64,000 nt of DNA from NCBI GenBank assembly GCA_030685235.1, contig MU839088.1:124001-188000 (forward strand), written 5' to 3'. Below, in pieces: positions 23,970 through 35,070 of the stretch (positions are counted from its first letter, which is position 1; each line of letters starts with the position of its first letter). Position numbers and translations under genes: made by a program. The notes below the pieces were generated by a model. It ran no database searches. It was not told the DNA's origin and worked only from the letters and a program-made list of their open reading frames with translations. Source of the DNA: Copromyces sp. CBS 386.78. Lineage: Eukaryota > Ascomycota > Sordariomycetes > Sordariales > Sordariaceae.

Positions 23970-24637
23970 GATGATGTGGCGGCGGCAAGTTGATGATGTG
24001 TCTTTCAGAACTTTTGGTGTTGGAAAGACTCAATGAGATCTCAGTTTTGCTGGGGGCAGGAGGGGGGTTTTGAGCACCTGGATGACCGGGGTTGTTCGAA
24101 TAAGTGAGGCGACACGGGATGGTTGTCGGATGTATCAGGATGCTGAGTGAGATATTGGGCCGATATCCTGTTGTAAAAGGCTATGAGAAGATGTGATGGC
24201 GTTGAACATTCAATAAAACACTGCAGCCAATGGCACCACACTCGGTGCTCAGACAGAACTGCCCTCTGATAATAAAATGAAAGAAGCTCTTAATGTTCGA
24301 GGCAAGAGCAATGTTTGGTAATTGGCCAGCGGCAGGCAAAGCCCGTGGTTCGCAAATGGATTTTCAAAAGTGGGGCATCTTCAAACAGACAGCCTGCACC
24401 GCCAAGACCATCACCCCTGCAGACCTCTAGTAACCCCCGCATGTGCCTGGAGCAACTTCTTATCTTAATCGAGGGGTACTAATTATCCAAAAAATTAGGT
24501 GATACGGCAGCCGGGACGACAAGAGCGATACAGCGAGGGAATTCGGTTCGGCGGTCTCTCGTTGCGTGCGCTTACACGGGCATCTTTCTTCTTTTCTGTC
24601 TTGCCTGCTTCTTGATACCTACCTATCAATTGCCAAA
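23970..24637. promoter_or_regulatory. Shared divergent promoter, ataxin-10-like / MTAP
   Basis: 668 bp between two start codons pointing away from each other. No clear TATA box or known operator was identified. The sequence upstream of the MTAP ATG (GCCAAAATGG) is a good fungal start context. Confidence 0.6.
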
Positions 24638-25627
24638 ATGGAGAACCTTCCCACCACTTACCATGGTAAGTCAACATCGTCGTCATCGTAGGAACCCCCA
24701 TCTAACAATGCCTTCCCTCCAGGCCCCGTCCACATCGCCGTCATCGGCGGCACCGGCCTCTCCAAGCTCGACGGCTACGTCCCCGTCGCCGCCCTCAACC
24801 CCGTCACTCCCTGGGGCTCTCCCTCCTCCCCGCTCATGATCTTCGAGCACAACGGCCACGCCGTCGCCTTCCTCGCCCGCCACGGCCTCTACCACCAACT
24901 GGCCCCCCACGAGGTTCCCGCCCGCGCCAACATCGCCGCCCTGCGCTCCATCGGCGTGCGCACCATCATCGCCTTCAGCGCCGTCGGCTCCCTGCGCGAG
25001 GAGATCAAGCCCATGGATTTCGTCATCCCCGACCAGATCATCGACCGCACCAAGGGCATCCGCCCTTTCACCTTCTACGAGGGCGGCGTTGTGGGACACG
25101 TCGGCTTCGCCGACCCCTTTGACGCCGGCCTGGCTGCCGTCGTCGAGAGGTGCGCCTCCGCCATGAAGGGTGACGGTGTCGTCCTGCACAACAAGGGCAC
25201 CATCATCTGCATGGAGGGCCCCGCCTTCAGCACCCGCGCCGAGAGCCACATGTACCGCTCGTGGGGCGGCAGCGTGATCAACATGTCTGCTTTGCCCGAG
25301 GCCAAGCTGGCCCGCGAGGCCGAGTTGGCGTATCAGATGATCTGCATGGCGACAGATTACGACTGCTGGCGCGACGAGGCCGGTGAGGATGTCGATGTCG
25401 CCATGGTCATGAAGTACATGGCTGCCAACGGCGAGAACGCCAAGCACCTGGTTGGCGCGGTGCTGGATGAGCTGCTCAAGCAGGATAACAGCGATTTGGT
25501 CTTGGCCAAGAAGTGGCAGGGTAGCGCCCAGGGCGCGGTCAAGTTCATGACTAAGCCTGAGGGCCGTAATCCTGAGGCTATGAAGAGGGTTGAGTTCCTC
25601 TTCCCTGGTTTCTGGGAAGAGCAGTAA
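24638..25627 (+). CDS. mtap: S-methyl-5'-thioadenosine phosphorylase
   Basis: Exon 1 is only 28 bp (24638-24665). After a 57-bp intron with branch CTAAC, exon 2 runs 24723-25627, giving 310 residues. The ATG in exon 1 is needed, because downstream in-frame ATGs would remove the phosphate-binding segment AVIGGTGLSKL (about residues 14-24). Later landmarks are NMSALPEAKLAREAELAY (about 195-212) and ATDYDCW (about 219-225); the latter separates MTAP from ordinary purine nucleoside phosphorylases. The trimeric cytosolic enzyme splits methylthioadenosine with phosphate into adenine and methylthioribose-1-phosphate for methionine salvage. Codon use is strongly C-ending, suggesting high expression. 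Homologue of yeast MEU1. Confidence 0.95.
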
Positions 25628-26621
25628 GCGTTTACCGTGAAGAAAAAAAGGGGCTAAGCGGGAATGATCAAGATATTCATGAAATCTTCTGCCATAATAG
25701 TGATGGGATATGAAATGGGCTATTATACATAGACACGGAAGGGAGGACTCTTGAGGATTGGCATGGGAAAAACGCGCCTAGACGACTTAGCGTTGCTTTA
25801 TAGATAAGCGGGATAGATATCCTTTTGGTTCAAGTTTATACAGTTTAACGATATGCGTATACACCCTCAGCCGATGTGATATGAGCTTTTCCGATTTTCT
25901 CCCCATGTACAACGAGGATCTTAGTGACTTCCTGCGCTGCCTATCTGCCTGCCGCCTTACCAGCCTCGCTTTTTTTTCTTTCTTTTTTTTCTTTTTGGCC
26001 TTTTCTACCATACATAGGTTCAGGTTGAGGAGGTCATCTTGGTTAATGTCTAGTTTGACCGACAGTTATTGCAATGCCTTCAGCTACGGTTTTCATCTTC
26101 AATGCCAAAGAAACGGGTTCGGTTTGAAGGCAGTAGTAGTACCTGCTCAAGACTGACTCACGACAACCAGGCTGGCAGCAGTTATGAGACCGGGTAACGT
26201 TGGGAAATGCTTTGATACACTTGCTTGCTATATACCTAATTCTTCTTCCAGTACGGTTCATTTCGACAAGAGTCCTTATCCATAAAACTGAACATAAAAA
26301 TAAAAAATAAATAAAAAAAGGGTTTAAAGAAAAATCACCAGCCTGAATTGCGCGCGTCCACGGCAAACCCGCCATCGTGGATATGCTTGGCTTTGTTTTG
26401 CTTCAATGATGCCTTGTATAACAAACGGAACCCTGGTTCGTCAACCAATACTCGCTCACTTTATCTTCTTTGTATAATTTCCTTCACAAGCTACCTCCTT
26501 ACAAGCAACTCAGTTACAACACTCAAGTATATCCTATGACAGCACAACCTCTCTCCACCCAGCCAGCTATACAACCCTCACTTCTAACCGCATCCACACA
26601 CCAAGTCACTAACCAACAATC
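25628..26621. other. Convergent 3' region between MTAP and MED13
   Basis: About 1 kb between two facing stop codons. It has T-rich tracts around 25,972-26,000 and A-rich tracts around 26,290-26,330 that fit 3' UTRs. No gene is supported. Confidence 0.65.
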
Positions 26622-29600
26622 TCACATCAACATATAAAGCGCCCTAACCGCCTTCTCCGCAGCCGCGACATGCCACGGCCGCACATCCGTCTCGCGATCC
26701 ACCACCCCCCTCGTTCTCGCCAGCGTGCCCAGCCCGCGAAAATGCGACAACATTTCCTTCAGTAATGCCTCGTACACCCTCGGATACTGATGCGGCTGTG
26801 GGATGTTTGTCCCTTCGCAATGGATCACGTTCACCTCCATTGTTACCGGCACATCCTCCAGTTTTGGGCCGCCCCGCTTGACGAGATAGCCGCTGGCGAG
26901 TGCCTGGTTGAGTTCGGTGAGGGAGGTCGAGTTGTTGAGCCGGTGGGCGGCGATGACGGCCCATGTCATGTCTAGTTGGTCGATAAGGGTTGAGTCGGCG
27001 TCGGCGTCAGTGGGGTTGTTATTGGTGTTGTTGTCGTTGGCGGCATTGGTGCTGCTACTGGGGCCGGTACCGATCGGGGTTGGTGGACCCAGGCCGCTTT
27101 GGTCGGGTGAGAGAACGGAAGCTTGCGGTGTGGAAGCGGGACTGTTTGAGGAGAGAGCAGCAGATGGAATCTGGATTCTTTGCGCTGGCGGGATCAGTTG
27201 TAGTGATGGGTTGGTGTCGACTGTTAGAAGCGTCAGGCTGACGTTCGCATAGGTTTCGGATTGTTGCAGGCTGGCCCAGTAGTCGATTTCCTGCTGTTCC
27301 ATGGGGCTGCACTTGGTGACAACGACCCGCCAATGTACCCGTGCAAAGTGTATGTGGTCCATGGTGGTCTCCCATATCTGCTGTATGATCTCGGTTATAG
27401 ACCTGGTCAGTGGCCTGTCTCGCCTACCGAGACAGTACGATGTGGTCATCTGTCTTGTACCTCGATAATCCGTCCAAGCGGCAGTAACCCACCGTTCATC
27501 CACGCTTTGCGCATAGGCGACATGCATACATGAGTTTTCCTGGAGGAGGTTTGGGGATGGGTTTGGGTTGAGCTTGAAGTCGATTGCTCGCAAGACCTGT
27601 GGCTCAAGGACGATGGCAGGCGCTGGCATAGGCCCACCAAAGAGTGTGCACCGATCATAAGCTTCCAGACACAGCTTGATGTAGTCGAAAGGAGACATCA
27701 CCGTCACAGTAGTTTCCGAGGCAATTGAATCAAGCGGTACCAGCTGAAGAACCAGCTCACTCGTGATCGGCTTCCTGTTGTCTGCCATACACCTCTTGTA
27801 GCGCTCGTAAAGATCGTGAAAGGCGGCGCACGTTTCCACGACCGAACTTGGTTTGTCATCTGGGTAGACAAAAAAGACGACATAGTTCTTTCCCGTCATC
27901 TGGACACTCATTAGTGCATCTGCGAGGCAGCTCATGGGCCCATCAAACGGCGATATGGACCATTCGTCACGAACAGCCGGTTGTTGGGTCGACGTATATG
28001 CTAGCAGTCCATCCTCAAGCTCCATGACCGTTGGGAGGATATCAAACGTCCCCAACTTCAGGGATTCGTAAACACTGCGTATTCGCTGCAAAAAGGCAGA
28101 AGCGCTATCCCGTATGCCGTCAATGTTTGGAAACACACAGACTGAAACGATATCCTTGGTGCCTTTTGCCGGACTGAGGCCCAAACTTTCCCAGAAGCTG
28201 ATGGCTGTGGGCAGCATCGAAAAGGGGGTTTCATAGCGGCGGATTTCTATATGGGGTGTTGGTATCGGATATATGTTTCGAGTTGACACTTCTGGCCCCA
28301 TAGGCTTGGCTTGTATACGTTGCGGCTGTGCCAGTGCTATCAAAGGCACATCTTGTACATCTGCGTACGGCTTGAGCGAACACTCGACCGCGTCCGCCAG
28401 TGACCGTGGCAGAGCCTTTCGTAACCCTTGCATAGAGTGCCGCCCTGCTTTGGCCAAAGTTTTGCGCACATCCTGGGACTTCCGGCTCAGGGTTTTGGGA
28501 GCGATCTGTAGCGAACCGGTCGCTACTTGCTCGGTAAGTATTTGAGCAATGGTAATAAAATCCATATCAGAACATGAGACCTGAAGCCGTGCAGGCTCTG
28601 GGTCTGCAAAGTATTTGGCGATAGAAAACTCGGGCACCTCGGGATGAGACAGCCGAACCAAATCAATCGACCCATATGCTGGTGCATCTGCCACAATATT
28701 TTCAAGGTCTTTGAAAGAAGCAGCAGTTGAGAGGACATCGTCATCTAGACGTCGCCTCGATATTCCTGACTTGGCGAGAGACGGTGCGTAGTCGCTCTCG
28801 TCGCTCGAATCGTCTCGATCGGATGCCCAGCTAGAGTCATCAGTCTCTGACGGAAGTTCATCGCGGCCTGTCAAGCTACCGCCGATCCCGTGAGCTATCC
28901 TCGCTAGAAGTGCCCCAAAGTTGGTTGGAGGTTCCTTGGGAGGCTTTTCGACTCTCGTCACTAAAGGGTTTTGCAGTTCTAATCGCGCTTTTTGCATTTC
29001 TTTTACGGCCGGAATCATGTAATTGAAGGGGCCGTTCTCGGTGTACTTTTTGTTGACCAGCGATAGTGAAGGGTCGAAATCAACCTTTTCAAATTCACCC
29101 CTTCTTCGCTGAGAAATTGTTATAGTAGGAGACGGAGGTTTCGGAGGCGGTCGGAGCGACGCCTTGATTCGCTTGTACACAGTCTCTCGGTTAAAGGGGC
29201 TCGATTGTCTTTTGATTCCTATCGTGGAATTACGATTGAAGCTTTCTTGGTTTGCTTGTTGTCGACTTCCCTCAGCGAGAGTGCTGCGTGCGTGTTTAAG
29301 CTCGGGTTTGGTGAATTCTGGCGGCGCTGGCTGCGGAATCGGTTTGTATTCTTCCACTCTGTTGCTAGTTTGGGGAGCTGAGTTAGTTGGTTGGCCCGTA
29401 TCAGCAGACAAATCCATTGCCGTTCCCAACTCTGGTATTGCGGCGAGATTCATCCCGACACCCTCGGGTTGTTCGTTGAGTTGTTCGTCGAAGAAGTTAA
29501 AGTCAGCGTCGGTAAGCTCGTTGCCTTCGAACATGTCTTCCCCGAGGTCGCCGAACATATTGTCGCCCTCCAAAAGATTCCCAGCCTGTTGCTCCCGCTT

Positions 29601-31287
29601 GATGTCACCGCTTTCCCAGCCATTGCCAAAGTTCTGGACATGGGGCGCATTGTTCTGCATCACAGCATCTATGCCAGCCATCGCATTAAGCTGGGGATGA
29701 TTTGCAGGACTGGCAGCGAAGCCTGTCTCTACAGAGGAAGCCATGCCTAATGGTTGAATTCCGTCCGGAGGTGTCGGATACATTGCGCTGGAAGCGGCTA
29801 TGGCCCCGCCGTTGCTTGGCCGGCGCAGTGCCATAGGCGACGAAGCACTAATCTGGTTGTTCTTTGAATCGGCATCGGCAATACTGCGTGACACGGCTGC
29901 CAGCGCCTCTCTCTCATCCTTTTCCTTCTTTCGCTTTGCGATGGTCTCTTCTCGCTCAGGGAATCCTTGGCACCATTGCCTCGCGTCATCTACCGGGTCT
30001 AGCGATTCGGATACGCTCGCCACCAGTGCCTTGGATGGACGGTTATCAGCTCCGGCATCGATCTTTGGTTTTCTAAAGCAAAGCACCGATGGCCAAGGAG
30101 CGATTTGAGGTGGGTTCGTCAAAGGAGCTCTCTTGGCGTCTTGCCTGTGTTCATATGGTTTTCGCTGCAGGAAATGAACATTGAACCAGGAGCAGCCCTT
30201 GATCAGCGAAGGTGAGATACCACGCATTTGGAGTACTTTGCAACAAGTTGCCTTCCATTGTGAGAGCCTATCGGTAGGATCCGGCCTTAGGCGACTGATT
30301 TGGGTGTCTGGTGATTGGCCATACCCGCTATCAAGCCCGTACGAGTCTCCATCCACTGGGTTCATCATGGAACCGAATGCTCCGAGGGGAGCAGCAAGCA
30401 CGACTGGATTGGATGGAAGCATGTTTGACCGCGCCAGCTCCGCAAAAGATGCCAGTCCCTCTAGCAAAGAGACGGAAAGAGAAATGACGAGTGTCCCGGT
30501 CGATGTAAGATACACGCGAAAAGTACCCAGGGCAGAAGTATGAGGCTTCGGGCCCATGATGAACTCGTTCAAGTAGTATGCTTGGGAGGGAAGCAATATC
30601 GACCTGTGATCCAGCGGAATTGCTCCTATCGTGTGGCATAACGAGGAGGAGAGGGATGCCAGGGTCGCAGTGATGAAGAAGTCGTATTTCTCTTTAATCG
30701 GCACATGGGCGAAGCGATCCGAGTCCAACATTGTATGCGACGCGCCTTTGTTGTCCATAGCCGGTGCGCCGGACATAGCTCCTGCTGCCGTGGGGAAGGC
30801 CGAGGCTTGCGGATTCCGAAACGTTGCGTCGACGGCAGAACCAGCAGATGACGAGCTGTTTGGAGTATTGAGAGAGGTTGTCCCGAGCTGTCTGCTTCTG
30901 AACAAGCTGCTAGGTTCAAAACCGCCTTCTCCAGACAAGCCTAACGAGTAACCGCAGACCTCCATCTTGGCGGTGAGCCCTCTTTCCTCGGGTCCCAGTG
31001 ACGAGCCATTCTTGGTGGTCAGGTAAAATACCCATATACATCGCCTCGTGGTATCGACGTGGACAAGGTGGCCATCGCGGCGCAAGGCATCTTCGACGAC
31101 CTGTGGCTGGAAGGTGTAAGAGGCCGTGTTGGCGGCAACGGGCTCGTAAACGCGAAAGGCTATGGCGGAAAGATTATTCTGCAGAGAGAGAGACGCGTGA
31201 GTAGGGAGGGGGGCGCGGACGGTCCGAGGATAAGGCAGGCCAGCATACAATTAGCAAGGTATTGGTATCATAGTCGCCAGTGTCCAT
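26622..31287 (-). CDS. med13: Mediator complex subunit 13 (Srb9/Ssn2)
   Basis: Exon 1 (31249-31287) encodes only MDTGDYDTNTLLI. After a 70-bp intron (donor GTATGC, acceptor CTGCAG), exon 2 (26622-31178) encodes the remaining 1518 residues, 1531 in total. The joined start, continuing NNLSAIAFRVYEP, is the typical MED13 N-terminus. Reading upstream into the intron instead gives a false MYAGLPYP start. Conserved blocks are the N-terminal domain (roughly 1-380), a central disordered region with basic and acidic patches, a MID/PIWI-like stretch (about 950-1250) and a C-terminal block ending in RPWHVAAAEKAVRALYMLM. MED13 links the CDK8 kinase module to core Mediator in the nucleus. It is divergent from ENP2 with 972 bp between starts. 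Confidence 0.93.
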
Positions 31288-32065
31288 ATCTGAAATAGAG
31301 ATGCCTTTGTAGGCGGAGTCGCAAAAGTCGTAGTGACCATGCACCGGGCGCAGAGACGTCGTGTTAGCGGCAGAGTGGGCGCTGGGCGCATGTAGGCCGG
31401 CGACGGCGACCGGATGGATGGTGTGATGGCGTGTTGTTGAGATGAAAGAGGTCTATTGTGGCGGCGCTCAGAAGTGGAAGTGGAAGCTGTGGAAGCTGAA
31501 GTACTACTTCAACCATGGATCATGGACTCGGTGGTTGTGGTTCTTGCGTTAAGCTGTAGTACGGATACGTCGTTGGGATGCCGGACTCCATGGCAGCAAG
31601 TTACTAGGCCCCTGTCCAACAGCAGCGCGAACCGTCGCGAATCACCGACGATGCGCCCACGAGGTCATTTGCGGGTTCGGGAGATGGGACGGATGGAAGA
31701 GCTGCAAGTGGAAGCGGGGGGCCGGTGGTCGAGCGTTATTGCTGATGCGAATCCCGTCGGATGTTTGAAGTTGTCTTGGGACTGAAGGATTGAGTCTGGT
31801 CCAGTAGAGGTACCTACCGTAGTTGGGGTTCCAGTTGGTTGTTAACGAATACGGTGACGGCGGGCAGTAATCGTGACTTCACAACCACACAGGCACATCG
31901 AGGTCCAGTAAAGTTGCAGTTGGGGTTCCAGTTCGGGATGCCGATATGACAAGGCGAGCCAGCTCGGATCAGCGACGGGGTTGACCCACATTATGGTATC
32001 CACAGCGCCTGGGCCATGACCCACGGCACTGCAAATGGAAGGACCCTGACGCCCGAAGGTCAAGC

Positions 32066-32089
32066 TTATCGCCCTATCGCTTTATCGCC
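32066..32089 (-). promoter_or_regulatory. Triple octamer (GCGATARR), PAC-like
   Basis: TTATCGCC, CTATCGCT and TTATCGCC stand head to tail, so on the minus strand the core GCGATA occurs three times at 8-bp spacing. This resembles the PAC element (GCGATGAG) of yeast ribosome-biogenesis promoters. It lies about 170-195 bp upstream of the ENP2 start codon. The link to PAC is inference. Confidence 0.45.
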
Positions 32090-32150
32090 GGTGGCTGTCC
32101 GCCTTCCTCTTTCTCAATCGCAGATTTTCTGCCGCAAAAAGTTCAGATAC

Positions 32151-32162
32151 GGGTTAGGGTTG
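32151..32162 (+). promoter_or_regulatory. Telomere-repeat-like box (TTAGGGTT) upstream of ENP2
   Basis: GGGTTAGGGTTG holds two overlapping TTAGGG-type units, 98 bp before the ENP2 ATG. TTAGGG-like boxes are bound by Tbf1-type factors at ribosomal and snoRNA genes in many fungi. The same role here is inferred. Confidence 0.5.
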
Positions 32163-32259
32163 TTCTCCAAAACTTGCCTTCAGCAGATTGAAGCTTTCTC
32201 TTTCTCCAGCATCTTCCATCCTTGCCCCCATCATCATCACCAAACCACACCACCCAATC

Positions 32260-34250
32260 ATGAAGTTGACGAATCCCGGCGCGGTGCCAGTGTACGTCTA
32301 TCTGTCCTTGGAAATTGAGACCTGTTGTGAAATGCTTACAATGAATGCAGATACACCGTATCTGGACCGTCGACTGCCCGCCCCCTTCCAGAATGGCTCG
32401 CCCGCCGCCGAAAGAGATCGGCCAAGTACGAACCCGAAGAACTCAACAACTTCGAGCTACTCCAAAACTTCGACTTCGAGGAGGCCAGTAACTGCGTTCG
32501 CGTCAGTGAAGATGGCAACTGGATCATGAGCTCCGGTACCTACAAGCCCCAGTTCCACGTTCACAACACCCAGGAATTGTCGCTGTCCTTCGCTCGCCAT
32601 ACAAAATCCGAAAACACCACCTTTCTCATGCTCAGCCAAGACTACACCAAGAGCGTACATCTCCAATCCGACCGTTCGATCGAATTCCATACTCCCATGG
32701 GATGCCACTACGAAGTTAGACTCCCGCGTTTCGGCAGAGACCTCGCATATCTTCGCCAAAGTACAGAAGTGCTCATTCCCTCCGTCGGCTTGAGCGCAGA
32801 TGGTTCTGGCTTGGGTGAGGTTTTCCGCCTTGATCTGGAGCGCGGCCAGTTCTTGAGGCCATGGCAGGTGGATGTTGGTGAAGATGCGCCCGGTGCTGGT
32901 CTTCAAGGAAGCATCCACGTCGGAGCTGTTAATGTCGCGACAGTTGCCGAGTCTACACACGGACTTTGCGCCTTTGGAACGAGCATCGGCACAGTCGAGT
33001 TTTACGATCCTCGCAGCAGGAATCGCGTTGCTGTCTTGGGTGGTCAAGAGGGCGAGGTTACTGCGTTGGATTACAGCAGGGACGGCCTCTCCATTGCGCT
33101 CGGAACAAGCACGGGTATTGTTCAAGTTTTCGATATGAGAAACCCTCGCCCGCTTATGAAGAAGGATCAGGGCATGGGTCTTCCCATCAAGAACATCATC
33201 CACTTGACGACTCCTACCGAGGAAAAGAAGCTGCTTACGGCCGATAAGAGAATCATCAAGCTCTGGGACGAACAGACTGGCGACCTCTGGACCTCGATCG
33301 AGCCGACCGTCGAAATTAATCATGTGGCACATGTCCCCGATTCTGGCATGCTATTGACCGCAAACGAGGGCAAGCAGATGCACAGTTTCTTTATTCCCAA
33401 CCTCGGCTTGGCTCCCAGGTGGTGCCATTTCCTCGACAACATGGTTCACGAAATGGAGAACGAGAAGCGCGTCGACACATACGACAACTACAAGTTCCTT
33501 ACGATACCCGAACTCAAGCAGCTCAGCTTGGCTCACTTGGTTGGCAAGACCAACCTGTTGCGTCCTTACATGCACGGTTACTTCGTACATTCCAAGCTGT
33601 ACGATCAGGCTCGTCTTATTGCCAACCCTTACGTTTGGGAAGAGGAGCGGGCCAAGCGCGTCAAGGAGAAGGTTGAGAAGGCCCGTGAGAGTCGTATTAG
33701 AGGTGTCAAGAAGGTCAAGGTCAACCAGAAGCTTGTCGACAAGATCGTGGATCGTTCCGACAAGAAGAAGATTGCCGCTGGTGTGTTGGGCGATGATCGT
33801 TTCGGCAAGCTGTTTGAGGATGAGGAGTTCAAGGTCGACGAGATGTCGTACGAATTCAGGGCCCTCAACCCCAGCACCCAGGTTGGCGGACAAGAAGTTG
33901 CGGTACAGCACGTCAAGGACGACTCTTCAGTTACCAGCAACAGCGACGACGAAAGCGATCCCGAAAGCGAAGTCGAGGACATTCGGAAGAAGAAGAGCAA
34001 GGATGATGTGGTCATGCAGGTTTCGTCGTCCAAGATCGCGGGCGGCAAGGCGAAGGATACGGCATTCGGCCAAAGAGCCCCCAAGACTGGGCGCATCACC
34101 AAGGCCCGTACGGACGTGGTCGGCGAGCAGAAGGTCACTTTCGTGCCCGAGTCCAAGAAGAAAAAGCAGGCCGAGCCCGAGGCTGCACCGAAACGCAGGA
34201 GGGACGATGGGAGGAGGAGTGCAAGCACGAACACCTTTAGACGACTGTAA
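32260..34250 (+). CDS. enp2: Ribosome biogenesis WD-repeat protein ENP2/NOL10
   Basis: Exon 1 (32260-32291, 32 bp) and exon 2 (32351-34250) flank a 59-bp intron with donor GTACGT and acceptor ATGCAG, giving 643 residues. The joined start reads MKLTNPGAVPVYTVSGPSTA, as in the family, whereas the first ATG in the long frame (32526) would drop 58 residues. Diagnostic stretches include LPEWLARRRKRSAK, GTYKPQFHVHN, YTKSVHLQSDRSIEFH, FGRDLAYL, a WD region to about residue 370, and the NUC153 motif DDRFGKLFEDEEFKVDE at about 491. The C-terminus is lysine-rich and disordered. ENP2 works in the nucleolus in 90S pre-ribosomes for 18S rRNA maturation. MPP10, another 90S factor, lies at the end of this window. 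Confidence 0.95.
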
Positions 34251-34533
34251 AACGCCAGAACCCTACCGGTCCAACCCTATATATCATACATGTGAAAAAG
34301 TCATGGTATCTTTCATGTCAACTCCCCAGGCCGTGGTGAAACCGGCTGAAAACCCATCATTTGCCGTCTACGGCATTTCCTCGTTCCGAATATAAGTCGC
34401 AGAGCAATAGGCTCACGCGACCAAGCGATACCCAAAATATACCCCAAGCTTGCCATTTTCGTCACCAAATGGTTTCATTATCTCAACTCGTGCTGTCCTC
34501 CGATCTCCTCCCCTAGTTGCCACACCAGCTAGC

Positions 34534-35070
34534 TCACTTGCGGCTAAAGTTGATGCGTGTTTTCCCCGACTTCTCCGGCTTCTCCAATCCCTTCTCCAGA
34601 TCCAGGTGTTCGGGCTTGATGCGGGGCGTTGGTGGCACATCATCGATTCTCACGCGGCCCTTATTTTGAGATCTGGTTGATCGGAAAGATCCCTTGACTG
34701 ATCGGGGAAACTCGCTGCGTCGTGGTGTCAAAGCCGTGACGACCCTCTTTGCCGACCTCCGGATGGTCTCCCTGACCTTCCACTCATGCTTCTTTGCCAT
34801 GAAGAAGAGAACTGCGCTACCGACTGTTTTGGTGGTGTTAGTATCATGTTCGGTCAATGCGGTATTGCTGGTGGTGGACAGAGACTTACCACCGAAGATG
34901 GTGACGACACAAACAACAACAATGATAGCGATCAGACCACCTTGGGATAGCCCGACGTTGTTCGTCGACGTCCCGGACGCACCAGCGATACTTCCAGCGT
35001 CTCCCATGTATGGACTAGCACTGACGCTTCCCGGGTTCGCATCTGGCTCGTAGTTGGCGTTTGACGACAT
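34534..35070 (-). CDS. Small single-pass membrane protein, function unknown
   Basis: Exons 34890-35070 and 34534-34823 with a 66-bp intron (donor GTAAGT, acceptor AAACAG) give 156 residues. The intron is a multiple of three and open, so an unspliced reading inserts 22 hydrophilic residues into the membrane span. After splicing, residues 45-69 form one clean transmembrane helix (GLIAIIVVVCVV through AVLFFMA) followed at once by KKHEWK. There is no signal peptide. The N-terminus is Ser/Gly/Asn-rich and the cytosol-like C-terminus basic, with an RKVxT-type and SRSxR-rich composition. An in-frame ATG at 35229 would add 53 residues; 35070 is preferred for its GCAGCTATGTC context and compact size. 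No family is recognised. Confidence 0.65.
   Translation of the reverse strand: MSSNANYEPDANPGSVSASPYMGDAGSIAGASGTSTNNVGLSQGGLIAIIVVVCVVTIFGGKSLSTTSNTALTEHDTNTTKTVGSAVLFFMAKKHEWKVRETIRRSAKRVVTALTPRRSEFPRSVKGSFRSTRSQNKGRVRIDDVPPTPRIKPEHLDLEKGLEKPEKSGKTRINFSRK

Larger units (their letters stand above)
31288..32259. promoter_or_regulatory. Shared divergent promoter, MED13 / ENP2
   Basis: 972 bp between opposing start codons. The half near ENP2 carries two notable clusters, annotated separately: three tandem GCGATA-core octamers and a telomere-repeat-like box. The ORF at 31456-31785 has no domain and is taken as chance. Confidence 0.65.

Noticed and set aside
24683..25447. 254-codon minus-strand ORF
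   Set aside because: Antisense of MTAP; the long open frame is caused by strongly C-ending codon use in the true gene.
26154..26160. TGACTCA (amino-acid control element-like)
   Set aside because: It lies in the convergent 3' region of MTAP and MED13, not in a promoter.
26622..31250. MED13 start at 31250 (MYAGLPYP)
   Set aside because: It lies in intron 1. The real start at 31287 gives the family N-terminus after splicing at GTATGC.
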